Assembly: GCF_036711975.1 (NCBI RefSeq)
Contig: NC_091966.1
Location: forward strand, 31,131,501-31,195,500
From: Onthophagus taurus
Lineage: Eukaryota > Arthropoda > Insecta > Coleoptera > Scarabaeidae
Length of the DNA: 64,000 nt
Reading direction: 5' to 3'
This document shows, piece after piece, positions 1 through 11,400 of the stretch; position 1 is the stretch's first letter; each line of letters starts with the position of its first letter. The notes below the pieces were generated by a model. The model was not told the origin of the DNA, made no database searches, and worked only from the letters and a program-made list of their open reading frames with translations. The position numbers and the translations under genes were made by a program.

Positions 1-1318
1 ACCCAGGCTGTAGGCTTGCTTAATTCGAGGTGTCTGGCAGTATACTCCTGCTCCTACCCCTTCAGGCGTTTTTGATCCATCTGTGTACAAGCAAATGTCT
101 GCCCGAACCAGAGAATTTTCATTTTCGATCCAGGACTGCCGCTCAGGCAGTACAATCTGGTATCGAGCATTAATCACTGATAGTGATACCGCCAAATCTG
201 ACTGCATTGATAGCACAGTATCAGTGCTTATAATGTCTTCCGCAGCCCATTGGTAGGACATGTCGGAACAGTTTTGAGCATATTGCTTAAATCTGTAAAT
301 GGTTGTTCTAGCCACTTTCTCTATATGCAAATGCAGAGGAGATAGGCCAAGCAGAACCTCCATTGCTAGAGTTGGCGTTGTGCCTATCGCACCAGAGATT
401 GCCAATCCAGCTACTCGTTGAATTCGTGAAAGTTTACTGATAACTGAAGTCTGTCGGACTTTCCTATACCAGGCTGCTGCTCCGTATGTGATCATAGGTC
501 TAACCACAGTCACATAGAGCCAGTACAGTCTTTCAGGGGTAAGACCCCAATTTTTTCCACAAAGACTGCGACAAGTCCACAAGGATAGTCTAGCTTTGTG
601 TAAAACTCCCTGCAAATGTCCATTCCATGACAGGGTTTTGTCTAGGATTACTCCTATATATTTGACTTCCTTTGAGAAAGGAATTTCTTCACCTTGGATA
701 GTTGGGCGGATTAGTCGATCCAACTTTCGCTTCCTCGTGAAGGGCACAACAATTGTCTTTTGCGGGTTTATTGAGAGGTTCTCTCCCTTACACCAAGCGC
801 AAATGGTATCTAGGGTCACCTGGAGGACTTTAGATATCCTCGGCAAACAGGTTCCTTTGACCATAACGACAATGTCATCAGCATAAGCTTGTATTTCCAC
901 ACCAACGGCTTCCACTATCGCAATCAGATCGTCAACTAGGAGGGACCAAAGCAGGGGAGATAACACCCCTCCCTGCGGGCAGCCACCTCCCGGCCTGAAG
1001 CGTATCGTATCACCGTGGAGTGAAGTAGAAACTATTCTACTATCTAGCATATTGCGGATCCAACCCGCTATAGTTGCTTCCACTCCCCTGTCAAGAGCAG
1101 CTCTTTCAAGAGATTGTGGTATTGCGTTGTTGAACGCTGCCTCTATATCCAGAAACGCACAAACCAAGATTTCTTTATCCTGCAGCGTCCTGGATACTCT
1201 ACCAACTAAGTTGTGTAGAGCCAATTCTGCTGATTTTCCCGCTTGATAAGCATACTGGTGGCGACTCAGTGGACCAGATACCAATGGCACCGTACGGATA
1301 TACCGTTCCAGAACTTTT
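1..1318 (-). mobile_element. Non-LTR retrotransposon, RT plus RNase H, cut by window edge
   Basis: Read on the minus strand, one frame stays open from about 1318 to the window edge, roughly 439 codons. It encodes a reverse transcriptase with FLDIEAAFNN (palm motif A), GGCPQGGVLSPLLW (motif B region) and YADDIVV (catalytic site, plus-strand 868-890), then the thumb and connection regions. The start of an RNase H domain follows, with YTDGSK near 70-88. An RNase H after the RT is known from the I/R1/LOA group of LINEs, so I place it there. The endonuclease part is missing because the element stops at a hAT fragment at 1319. The long open frame suggests it is younger than the other LINE remnants here. 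It lies in an intron of PICK1, or just outside that gene. Confidence 0.85.
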
Positions 1319-1654
1319 TCAAAATAAAACAACTACTTTGCGAACTTTTTTCACCAAATTCTCGATATTTTGTTCATCATTGTTGTCATTTGAAGTTTCT
1401 TCCAATGGTGCTTCAGAGACGGCGACTTGCGTATAACATTTTTTATACAAAACATCACAAACTGCAAGGTGAATTCCATGTACTAAACACAACTGATGTT
1501 CAACCTGAACAAGTTTTTCAACACGAACCATTACATTTGGACCATCCGTAACAATAGCAACAATGTCTGTATCAATATTCAAATTTAAACGATTTTTTAA
1601 TACTTCAATGCATTTCTCAGCAGGTATAGACCCATATTTACGAATAAGACCCAA
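1319..1654 (-). mobile_element. hAT-type transposase fragment
   Basis: A 111-residue minus-strand frame carries the pattern IVTDGPNVM followed by HQLCLVHGIHLAVCDVLY. This is typical of the central DDE region of hAT/BED-finger transposases (a TDG..NM block and then a conserved Cys-His stretch). The rest of the transposase and the terminal repeats are not visible. The fragment abuts the LINE on one side and a second LINE remnant on the other. Confidence 0.7.
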
Positions 1655-2160
1655 ATTCCAATGTTTACCTTTCGATCTTCCACCTTTTCATTCTGACTTT
1701 TGTCCATTTTACTACATCTTGTATGTTACATCTTTCTCTCTGATAAAGGTGTTGGTCTGCCTATCTCGCAGTGTCACATTCAACATATATCTCAAGACTT
1801 TCATCTCTATCACCCTCATCCTCTGTTTAGTCTTCTTTGTTTCTGCTTTCGTCTCGGTACCATATGTTAGTATGGGTCGTACCATCGCTTTATATATTTT
1901 CCTTTTTCCTTCAACAGGCATGTATTTGTTCCGCCATATAGTTTCCCTAGACTGCCTGCCACTTGTGCCGCTCTTGTAATTTGTACTTGTGCTTCCTTAC
2001 ATAGATCTCGATAGGTTGTAATTTCTATACCTAGATATTTAACATGCATAACTTGTTCTATTATAGAATCTTCAACTTGGAGTTTGCAGCGTCTTGGTTC
2101 TTTGGATATTACCATACATTTTGTTTCCTCCATTGATATTATTACCTTTTTGGGCACAAA
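1655..2160 (-). mobile_element. LINE remnant (RT C-terminal region)
   Basis: Two overlapping minus-strand frames together give a decayed RT thumb region. One has EETKCMVISKEPRR and VKYLGIEITTYRDL; the other has KIYKAMVRPILTYGTETKAE and MKVLRYMLN. The KYLG...I block and the VRPILTYG block are typical of RTE-like and related LINE C-termini. A frame change separates the two parts. Similar blocks recur in the remnants at 51.06-51.43 and 59.4-61.5 kb. Confidence 0.75.
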
Positions 2161-2519
2161 AAGAAATAAAATTTTTCAATACATCATTTTCTCAGACTAC
2201 ACTCAGTAATTTGAGCCTTTTTTATCTTGGCAAAATTTTGTCATACATTTCAGGACAACTCAAGCTTCAGGAACTTTTTATAGTTCACTATTCATTAGTT
2301 ACAAATTAGACTTTAGTATCCACTTTACTATTATCTTTACATCCAGATTTAAATTTATCGGATATTGATTAAATCAGCATTTTAATTAGAATTCCTTTTT
2401 TAGTGAATTCTGCCGAATTTACTGACATACATTGTCAAGATTACGATAACAAACTTACTCAAGTATGATTTATACACTGATTTAGAGAACACTATCTCGA
2501 GTAATCATTATTCAACCAG

Positions 2520-3471
2520 CTCATTAAACTTGAACTTGCTAAAAAGATTGTTTCTTTTTTTAAGGCACATATTGATTTACAACAAGCTGTAAAAGCAATG
2601 GGAGATGTTTTTGCTTCATTAGCCGTAAGAGAACCACAACCCAGAGCAAGCGAAGCATTTCGTTTATTCGCCGAACAACATAGAAACATGGAAAAAGTAG
2701 GAAACGATGTCGTCAAAAAAATCAAACCAGTCCTCTCCGATATGGGAACTTATTTATACAAAGCAATTCCCGATACAAGATTAACCGTAAAAAAATATGC
2801 AGACGCTAAATTCGAGTATTTAGCATATTGTTTAAAAGTAAAAGAAATGGATGATGAGGAATGCGGTTACGCTGCTTTGCAGGAGCCGTTGTATCGCGTT
2901 GAAACGGGAAATTACGAGTATAGATTGATTTTGAGATGTCGACAAGTTGCTAGAGAAAGGTTCGCTAAATTAAGAGCGGATGTTTTGGTTAAAATGGAAC
3001 TTTTAGATAATAAACACGTTCAATCGCTTGGTGGACATTTATCGAAACTTATTAAAGGATTAGCCGAGTTGCATACGAAAACTGTTGAGTTATTAGCTGG
3101 ACCACCTTTATTTCCTGTTGAAGTTGATTTATCTAATAGTGCTTTTCAATATAAATCAACAACTCCTATTGCAGCAGTAAGTTAATATTTAAGTGAAACA
3201 TTAATTAATTTAATTAATTTAATTTTTATAGGATTCGGAACAAAATGACGAAGAAATTGAAAATGGAATCGAAATTAGAGAAAATTTAGCTGAAGCGTTA
3301 ATCGAAGATTTGCCAGCTCCTACGAATGAAAATGTCGAACAACCTTTAATTCCAGGACTAGAACCCGTTCAATCAGAACCTGATTATAGCAACATGGATA
3401 ATTTAACACTTTTATCTACATTGAATATTCAAGAAAGTAGTAATATTGATTTATTGCAAAATGTGAAGTGA
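2520..3471 (+). CDS. PICK1: PICK1 (protein interacting with C kinase 1), last two exons
   Basis: Two exons, 2520-3176 and 3232-3471, joined in phase 0 (donor gtaagt at 3177, acceptor tttttatag ending at 3231). The first exon encodes most of the arfaptin-homology/BAR domain, with GDVFASLAVREPQPRASEAF, AIPDTRLTVKKY, YCLKVKEMDDEE, GNYEYRLILRCRQ and FPVEVDLS. These blocks match the PICK1 family closely. The second exon is an acidic, low-complexity C-terminal tail of 79 residues ending at TGA 3469-3471. The acceptor at 2518-2519 (attcaaccag) is my choice because the frame meets a stop at 2502. PICK1 is a PDZ-BAR scaffold that binds membrane-protein C-termini and curved membranes in vesicle trafficking. 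Its PDZ domain and first BAR segment must lie left of the window, beyond the transposon block at 1-2160. Exon boundaries are inferred from sequence only. Confidence 0.92.
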
Positions 3472-3534
3472 ATTTATTTATAATTATTTTAATTACTGTT
3501 GTTTTAGTTTATAAAAGAAATATAATCTTCTAAA

Positions 3535-3540
3535 AATAAA
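3535..3540 (+). other. Poly(A) signal of PICK1
   Basis: AATAAA lies 64 bases after the PICK1 stop codon in an AT-rich 3' UTR. It is the first canonical hexamer downstream. Confidence 0.6.
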
Positions 3541-6500
3541 TCATTTAACACTTTGATCTTCTTATTTTTCCCAAATATTTTCAACTTTGCCCTTGAATTT
3601 TAACAAGGCTTAATTTGTACACTATGTGATTTGTAAATTTTAAAAATTGTTGCTATGCACTTTATGGAACTCGTTATTTTTAAATTGTTACAACGTTTTG
3701 TGAAACTCATAACGTGACACGATGTTTTCAACGTAAAATAACATCATGAGAACGTTTTGATAATTCAAATAAAACTTTATTGCGTTATCAAAAATTGTAA
3801 AATGACTCTACATTATTCATACTTACCTAAGTACGTAAGATAATTTTTAAATGTATTCTATTCACGCAATCAATTGCGTTGTCTTTTCGCATTCCATCGA
3901 GTTTATTTGTATGGGTGAATGCAATCAACAACAGTTTATAAAACTATTGCACAGTTCATAAAACTATTATTGCATAGTTTTAGAAATACTATTAAGTGTG
4001 TCAATACTATTAATTATTCTTAAAATGTTGGAAGGAAAAAATTCCATTTAAAAAATCTCCATCAATTTATTAAGGTTTATTGGTTAAAATTGATTGATAT
4101 TTTCAATTCAACAACCGTCATTGGGTTCTCATGTTCATTGTTTCCATATGAAAGTAATTTTATTAGATAGTTATTTTTATTAAGGATTTTTTGTTATTTA
4201 TATTTAATTCCTAGATTAAACGAGATTTATTAAAACCATGATTTCTAGAAAATATAAAATGCTCCATGATTTTAATTATTACATAAAATATTTTAGATTT
4301 CTCAACAAGTTTAAGGTCACGAGTCATTTAGGAATCCTTTAAAATTAAATAATAATTTAATTAGAAAACAAACTTGTTTGACTCAAACAAAGCTATTATT
4401 ATTAATTGACAATGATTGTCTTTTCATTATCACTAGGTCAGTATTTACTCATCCAGATAATAAACTTATTTAAAAAAAATATTTAAAAATCCATTTTTCT
4501 GATATTAAAATAATTTTTTATATCAATATTTTCATTAAAATAATTGTTTTTCGAAAAAATTAATAAAAATAGTAATGCCGGATAAAATAAGTTTATTTAA
4601 TAAAAACATTATTAAAATTTTAAAAATATCACCCAACCTCAAAATATCTAAACCGAACCAGTTGTTTCAAGAACTTTACTCCCGGATTATTCATTCGATT
4701 ATAAGACTAAATTGTTATGAGTTTATCTTATAATTAATGATTTTAGTTTCAATTTGAGATAAAATTCATTCGAAGGGGAATAACCGAAGGGAATAATTCG
4801 AAGGGGTTAAGGGGAATTAACCCTTAATAAATTTAATATTATCTGAGTTTTATAATTTTTTACAATTATTAAAATGTCAAGAAAATTGAAAGTGAATCTA
4901 ACTTTGTTTTGGACGTCAAGATGCAATTTTAATAATACATATCTTTTTATTCATTGAAAATATAAGTCAATAAAGATGTTAAGTCACATTTACACCGTTT
5001 CAATGTAAATTAAAGGTAAAAGTATTGGTCGATCAAAAGTGTGGGATGAAACACTGGAGGCAGTGATGGGCAGTTTCACGCGGTCTCTACAAATATCCAC
5101 GTCCCGAGAAAGTCTCGAGCTAACTATACCACAAAACAGGATGACAATTGACAGGATGAACCTACAAAATGTGTTCAAAATCACTCAACTGCTTAAAAAA
5201 CATAAACAAGAAAAAGACAGAAACAGAACAAATAGAAAGTGAATAGACTAGTCTAACAAAATAATACATTTTTAGGAATTGCAAAGAATTAAGATAGTTC
5301 TATTTCTGTTTGGGATTATGACTAGCATTTTCCAAATAGGTCATAAAAGAATTTTTCACAGTTAGGCAGAATCGAGGGTCTAGGCTTGATTTGTACAGAT
5401 AATCCAAAAGTGTCTGTTCTGATTTAATTTACTTCTAAGATCGACTTTTCTATTAAGAGTACTGTTATTTTATAGATACTTTATAATAAACAGTGTTTTA
5501 CATCTTGGGACTTCATAGTCTTTGTTTAATTTATACTTCGTTCTTCCACATAATTCGGAATACCCTTTTCTTCTTTCCTTCATATTCCTGACTCTATTTT
5601 ACTGAGAATAATTAAGTCTTGTTCTATTTTGATAAGTTGCAAAAATTTTATTCTGGATTCAGTTTCGGATACAACAACGGTTTATCCAATTTATCTTTAG
5701 CAAATCAAATGTTATAGGTGTCACTTTTTAAATTTGATAAATTAAATTTGATTTGAAAAATATGTCCGATTGGATTTGGATTCAAACAATGGACGATGTG
5801 CTATGTAGAAATGGGATACTCTTATCACACGGAAAAAAAAATAACTTCCACTTATCTACCCAGGTAGCAACTGTTACACTGTTGGAAATAATTCACAAGC
5901 ACACCCTGTATAATCTGAACGCGTGAAGATAAATCCATAAAATTTGCAGAGCATAAAAGTTTACTGTAGACGAGTTTATTCAGCGAGTCCTTATAGTATT
6001 CATTTCCCCCTTCATGACATTTATTGTCAAACTCTCCAAAAACTACACCAAGCTATTCAACAGAAACGAAGAAGAAATTTTGTCTTCTCGATATATTGTT
6101 ATCAACCGTGGCAAAAGTAGTATCAATTATATTGGAAATTTTCTGTTTCTCTACCCTTACTGGTGCGTTTTTGCCTCGCACTCTATCACTTTCAGGATAA
6201 TTACATTTTATGTATGAAACATACAAAACTCTGAAACCCTACAGAATCCATGGGAAGTTTTATACTCTATGCGGAATACAATATTAATCGATCACTCGCC
6301 TGCACAAGAATTTTTCCCCTAAATCTTCGAAAACCGCATACAATTGCAGTATTTAAATGTTTAGGGTGTTATAACTTTCTTATATGATGGCTACAATATA
6401 GAGACCTCACAGAAACGATGGGAAATTTTCTGGCGTATATTAGTAATCAAAAAGTTCTGTATAGTCCTGTAGGGAGATAAGCTGATTTGCGAACAATAGA

Positions 6501-6600
6501 GGAATAACCTTGCTTGTGGTTATGTACAAAGTGTTCATGCAAATAATCCATAGGCGGCTAACTCTAGTGGCAGAAACGATCATAGGGTATTACCAGGCTG
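3541..6600. other. AT-rich spacer without recognisable gene
   Basis: This stretch is AT-rich and has no frame I can assign. A 67-residue plus-strand frame at 5039-5242 (WDETLEAVMGSF, then a Lys-rich tail) is unrecognised and may be a transposon scrap. The string CACACCCTGTATAA near 5900 resembles the right end (CACCCTG|TA) of the foldback elements described further right, but I found no partner end. Confidence 0.5.
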
Positions 6601-6639
6601 GTAGTAAGACTAATTCTAAAGAAATGCTGGGAACTTAAT

Positions 6640-7470
6640 ATAGACTTTCACCAGTTCTACATCGATTACACAATGGCTTATAATAAAGTAAAACGACAAG
6701 AACCTTGAACAATGCTGGAAAAGTTCAAAATACTACTAAAGATACGATAACTGATAAGAGGTGCAATGGGAAGAACCAAGGGTCGATGTGAAAACAATTA
6801 AACGATGGTGTAAAACATCTGGATCTGCAAATAAGTGAAGGGAAAAGTAAATATATGATAACAGGACGTAGACTATTTCAACAGGGAGCAGTAAATATCC
6901 AGATTGGAGGTAACAACCTTAAAATGGTGGATGAATTTAAATATCTAGGCTCCATCATAAATCAAAGTAATAACATCGAGAGTGAAATAAAGGCCCGAAT
7001 ACTAGCAGGGAATAGAGCAAACTACTACGGTCCAAACTTTTAACAAGAGTCTGTCAAGAAAGGCTGTACAAGACACTCATACGTTTTATGGTAAGCTATG
7101 GATCTGAAACATGGACACTCAATAATCTTCACCAAGAGTTGCTAAACATACTTGTTTTAGACGACTTTCAGACAGAGAGTTGTTTTTGGTTTGAAAGAAT
7201 GATCTTGCGAAGGATATATGGGCCAAAATATGATACAAACTTGGGAGGATGGTGACAATTATTGAACTACGAGATAAGAGAATTAGAGGAACGATCAGAA
7301 CTATCAACGTGGATTAAAGCCCAGAGACTGAGGTAGGTTGGACACGTGTGGAAAATGCCGGCATAGAAGTGACGCTCAGGGTACTCACTTAAGCACCAGA
7401 TGGATGAACTGGGACAATTTAGCCTAAAATCGAGACGTTGTAGAAGAGGCTAAGGCTCATAATACGCTGT
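6640..7470 (+). mobile_element. RTE-like LINE remnant
   Basis: Plus-strand pieces in different frames follow the order of an RT. They are FYIDYTMAYNKVKR (motif A, near 6650-6700), then ITGRRLFQ..VNIQIGGNNL and DEFKYLGSIINQSNNIESEI at 6855-7043 (the KYLG block). Past 7300 comes a stretch resembling the RLRWVGHVWKMP C-terminal motif. Stops and frame changes are frequent, so it is dead. Confidence 0.75.
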
Positions 7471-7479
7471 AGTGCAATA

Positions 7480-8270
7480 GTGTATATTAGTAATCAATAG
7501 CTTGACGTCCAGTTTTAGATGACAAAAAATTCAAGCTTTCTACTGATGTATTTAATATTGCGCTATATCCAAAGACAGCAAAGTTATCTACAAGTGAAGT
7601 AGATGGAACTTTCCGAAATTCCTGTTTAAGATAATTTAAACATTTATTGTTTCCCAATATTTTATCATACATACTAAGTCACTTAAAACAAATTGGTTAT
7701 ATCATAATATAATAATCTATACCAATTAAATAATGATTTATAACTTCGCAATTACTTTTTCAACTTTACAACAATCTTCGAAATTTAAAAAGCGATAAAT
7801 TTCTACATAGTAATTTAGTTATAGAAAATCTATTAAAATATCAACTTTTATTTTTAAACCATTTCCTGTTGGTACACGAGAAAACAAAAATCGTTTAAAG
7901 GTGTATTACATTTGTCCTAAAATTAATTGTAAATAATTTAAAAACGCTTTTATGTTTACAAAACTCAATAAATATTTTCAAATAATTATACTTTCATCTC
8001 AATCCAAAATTATATTTTTCCAACTAATTAATACTAATAGATGTTCTCAACAGAAAAGAATTTCTAAAAAAAATTTATGAAATGATCAACAAAACAACAA
8101 AAAGTTCTATTAATCATTATTATTACCCTTAAAAAAACATTTGTCAGTTAATGCAAAACTCTATGACGTAACCATAAACGTTTTAGTATAGATAAAACGA
8201 AAACGATAAGCTCAAGTCCTCTCATTTGAGTTAAAACTAACAATCGTGATGGTGTTCAAATCGCCATCGT
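7480..8270. other. Spacer upstream of the two-exon gene
   Basis: AT-rich sequence with only short chance frames. I see no gene, RNA or repeat that I can name. Confidence 0.4.
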
Positions 8271-8271
8271 A

Positions 8272-8481
8272 CGAACGAGCGAACGAACGAACTCTCCGTA
8301 CGATATAAAATAAATAAGTAGTAGAAAAGGTGGGAAAACCACGTGATATCAGTAAAGCGCGATTCCAGTCGAGTACACGAGCACTCTTTACTTTTATATT
8401 CATTCGGGCGGCAGTGACCAACATTTAATTTAAGAAAAGAGTAACAATCAAACGTACTTAAGTTTAGTTTCTTGAAACACA
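8272..8481 (+). promoter_or_regulatory. Putative promoter and 5' UTR of the two-exon gene
   Basis: A short GAAC-type simple repeat (8276-8292) is followed by TATAAAA at 8304-8310, an E-box CACGTG at 8340-8345 and an initiator-like TCAGT around 8349-8353. The spacing from TATA to this initiator (about 47 bases) is longer than usual, so the exact start site is uncertain. It leads directly into the first coding exon at 8482. Confidence 0.35.
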
Positions 8482-11400
8482 ATGCCGAACGTCAAGTGGA
8501 TTTTATTTACCGACAATGAGTCGAATTACTCTTCATCGACTTCATCAAGATCGACTATGAATTATATTTTTAGTGTTGTTAGTTTCTTGGTTTTGGAATT
8601 TTTATGGAAGGTACAACTTGCCGTTGAAAAATATTTTAAATCTAATCAAAAAAAGTAAGTTTAAAATAAGTTATTTTGAATGAAAAAGTTTCAACACGTG
8701 GTTTATTTTAAATTTAAAATTTTAATAAATTGACCTCGAACTTGTTTGCAGTTCTTAAAATTTCAAATTTTAGTAAATCTTTTTCCTTTTTATTATCAAT
8801 AATAAATAACACATTCAACATTTTTCAGTATTACACGATTAAAAAATGTTTTTTAAACCAACTTTCCTCTTACAACATTCTTATAAATAAACACGTGATT
8901 TCGCACTTAACAATTTCTTTTTTCTTCAAATGCTTCTTCGTTTGCATATTTTATTGTTGTTAATAAGTTGTTTACCTTGGTTACAAAGTACTTCTAAAAT
9001 CATTTTTTTAATAAACATTTGCATTTTAAATGTAATAAGATTACATTGTGAAGCTTTTCAAGTGGAAAAGAAAATCGAACCTGGAAATATAGATTTTAGT
9101 TATTCAGTTTATTGGTTTAAAGTTGTATTTTAAATTTTATTATTAACAATGGTTTACTTTAAATTTCATTGCAATAACTAATAATTTCGAAATTGTTAAC
9201 GTAATAGTGATAGCTTTCTAAAACGATTTAACAAAGTGATGTTACAATGTTCCTAGGCAATCGATTTTATAAAATCAAAAGTACCTTTCATAATAAAAAA
9301 TAACATACAGTAATAATAATCAGTTTGAAATAATTTCTTTCAATTTGCTTTAATCGTTGAATCTAACGACGATTAGAAATGATAAAAAATTGTTTTTATC
9401 ATCGTGTCCACGGTCAAGAAATTTTGTAGTAAATAAATTTAAATCAATTTTTTTGTACAATAAATTTTAACCTTTAAACCTTTATATGGACCGATATCAA
9501 GGTATACGAGTTCAATTAATCTTCTATAAATGGATTATCAAGTACATAATAATAAAAAATAAGTTTATTTCAAGTGCAAAGTAGTACACCATTTTTTTTT
9601 CGTATTTATCAACGTTTTTTTATCATACCTAAATTATCTACTAAAATAATAATCATAAATAATAATTAATCCTTCATAAAAACCCATGTTTATGGTTATC
9701 TATATTTATAAAAAAATATTCCAGGTATTCATAAAGCTATGGAATAAACGTCATGGAACTAAACTGTTATAAGATTATCAATTTAACATTCCTGCGATTA
9801 AATATTAATATAAGGCATTAAAAGTCATTCGTAGAATTTCAATATTCTAAAATTTATTTAAAATCTTAAATTTTATAATTAAACTTTTATGTAATGATTA
9901 CTTTGCAAAAATTTAAGTAAGTACTTATAGATAGTTGAGTCATTAATAATTTTCTACCACAAGAGTAAATCATGATGCAAGGTACAGCTCATAACTCTAT
10001 ATTATAGATGCTACAATAAAATTAAGTTTCGTCCCTAATTTTTTTTTACATTTACTTCTCTTTTTCTGCAATATACAGCACAATTTATACAACGAGCAGC
10101 TTTTTTAGTGTAGCTGGTACAAATTTAGCAATGTGTCTCTGAGTGAGGAATAAAGGTCCTACTTAATAACTTGGACGACCAATTTTTTTAGTAGTATTAC
10201 ATTTTGTTATCATTTTCTCTATCAGAGTTTTTCAGCATTATAATTTTTTTTGTAATCCACCGTTTTTTATATAAAATAAAGACAGTCCAAAGAGAAAAGC
10301 AAAACAGTACACTATATTACAGCTACATGCTGTATCCAGTATGCTGCTGGTCTATTGTTTACTCTTCTCCCAAATTTCCTTTCACCATTGCTCATCTTAT
10401 ATCACCATTTTATTACCTCCGTGGTCTTCTCCACCTTCTTTTGCATGGTGAGGTTCTGGCATCTTGATTTTGTGATCAAACCAAATTAAACCCTTTGTTT
10501 CTATTCTGGCAAGCGTTGTTATTTTCGTATCCGTTATTTGCTATATTTCTAACTCGATCCAATTTTGATACTCGCGCACTTCTCCTGAAGCATTCTTTTC
10601 AATAGCATTCAGTTTTTCCTGGCGTTTTCATTTACCGTTGATACCTCACTTCCATAACAGTATACATAACACTTCCAGTCAGTACTAGATTCTACGCATG
10701 CCTTATTTTTTTCTTGTTTCGGGTCGATATACTTTTATTCCACCATATTGGGTTGGGTTGGGTCGGACTTTGTTGGATTCTATTTCTAATTGCTGCAGTC
10801 ACCAGTCCATTTCAACCGGAAATTGCCGTGCTGGCATTTTATGAATGCCATGCCCGGCATAAATCCACTCTGGTCCTTGCCTATTTTATTACTTATGTCT
10901 ACTTTAAACTTCTTTAGCAGGATTTTCCAAACAAACGACTTAGGATGTTCAGTATCTTCAAACCTCTATAAAATTTTAGATCACGTTTAGTACTTTTCTT
11001 AAATATTGAAACTATGTATGAAGCCTTCCATTCAATTAGTATTTTTATTTGTTCACAACATTTGTTCATTCAAGTCGTTAATCTGTGGGTTAACACGTTG
11101 CCTGCGTACTTAATCAGTTCACCTGGTATGCTTTAGTATCTTCAGTTATCCAGAGTTGTTGATGTACTTTTCTTTTTTTAATTTCCAGTTCACCGAAAGC
11201 CTTCGCTGCTCCTTTCTGAACCGCTTTTTTGATATTATTGTTTTCTATTTCCATACCGTTGTTCATATAGGTACAGTAGTTTGTATTTCTTCCCGTCTTG
11301 TTGTTTTAAGATGTCCAATAAATAGCAAAATATTTTTTTTATAATATTTCTTACCGCTCTTTCTTGTTGTTGGATAATCATGGAGGTGTTGATCCAGGTA

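Noticed and set aside
8212..8482. Two minus-strand frames of 70-81 codons over the promoter of the two-exon gene
   Set aside because: They are antisense to a better-supported exon, of unknown family, and have no splice or start signals of their own.
10745..10765. TTGGG repeats here, and AACCC-type repeats at 39045-39095, as telomere-like sequence
   Set aside because: The runs are only three or four units, lie inside transposon remnants, and do not match the insect telomere repeat TTAGG.
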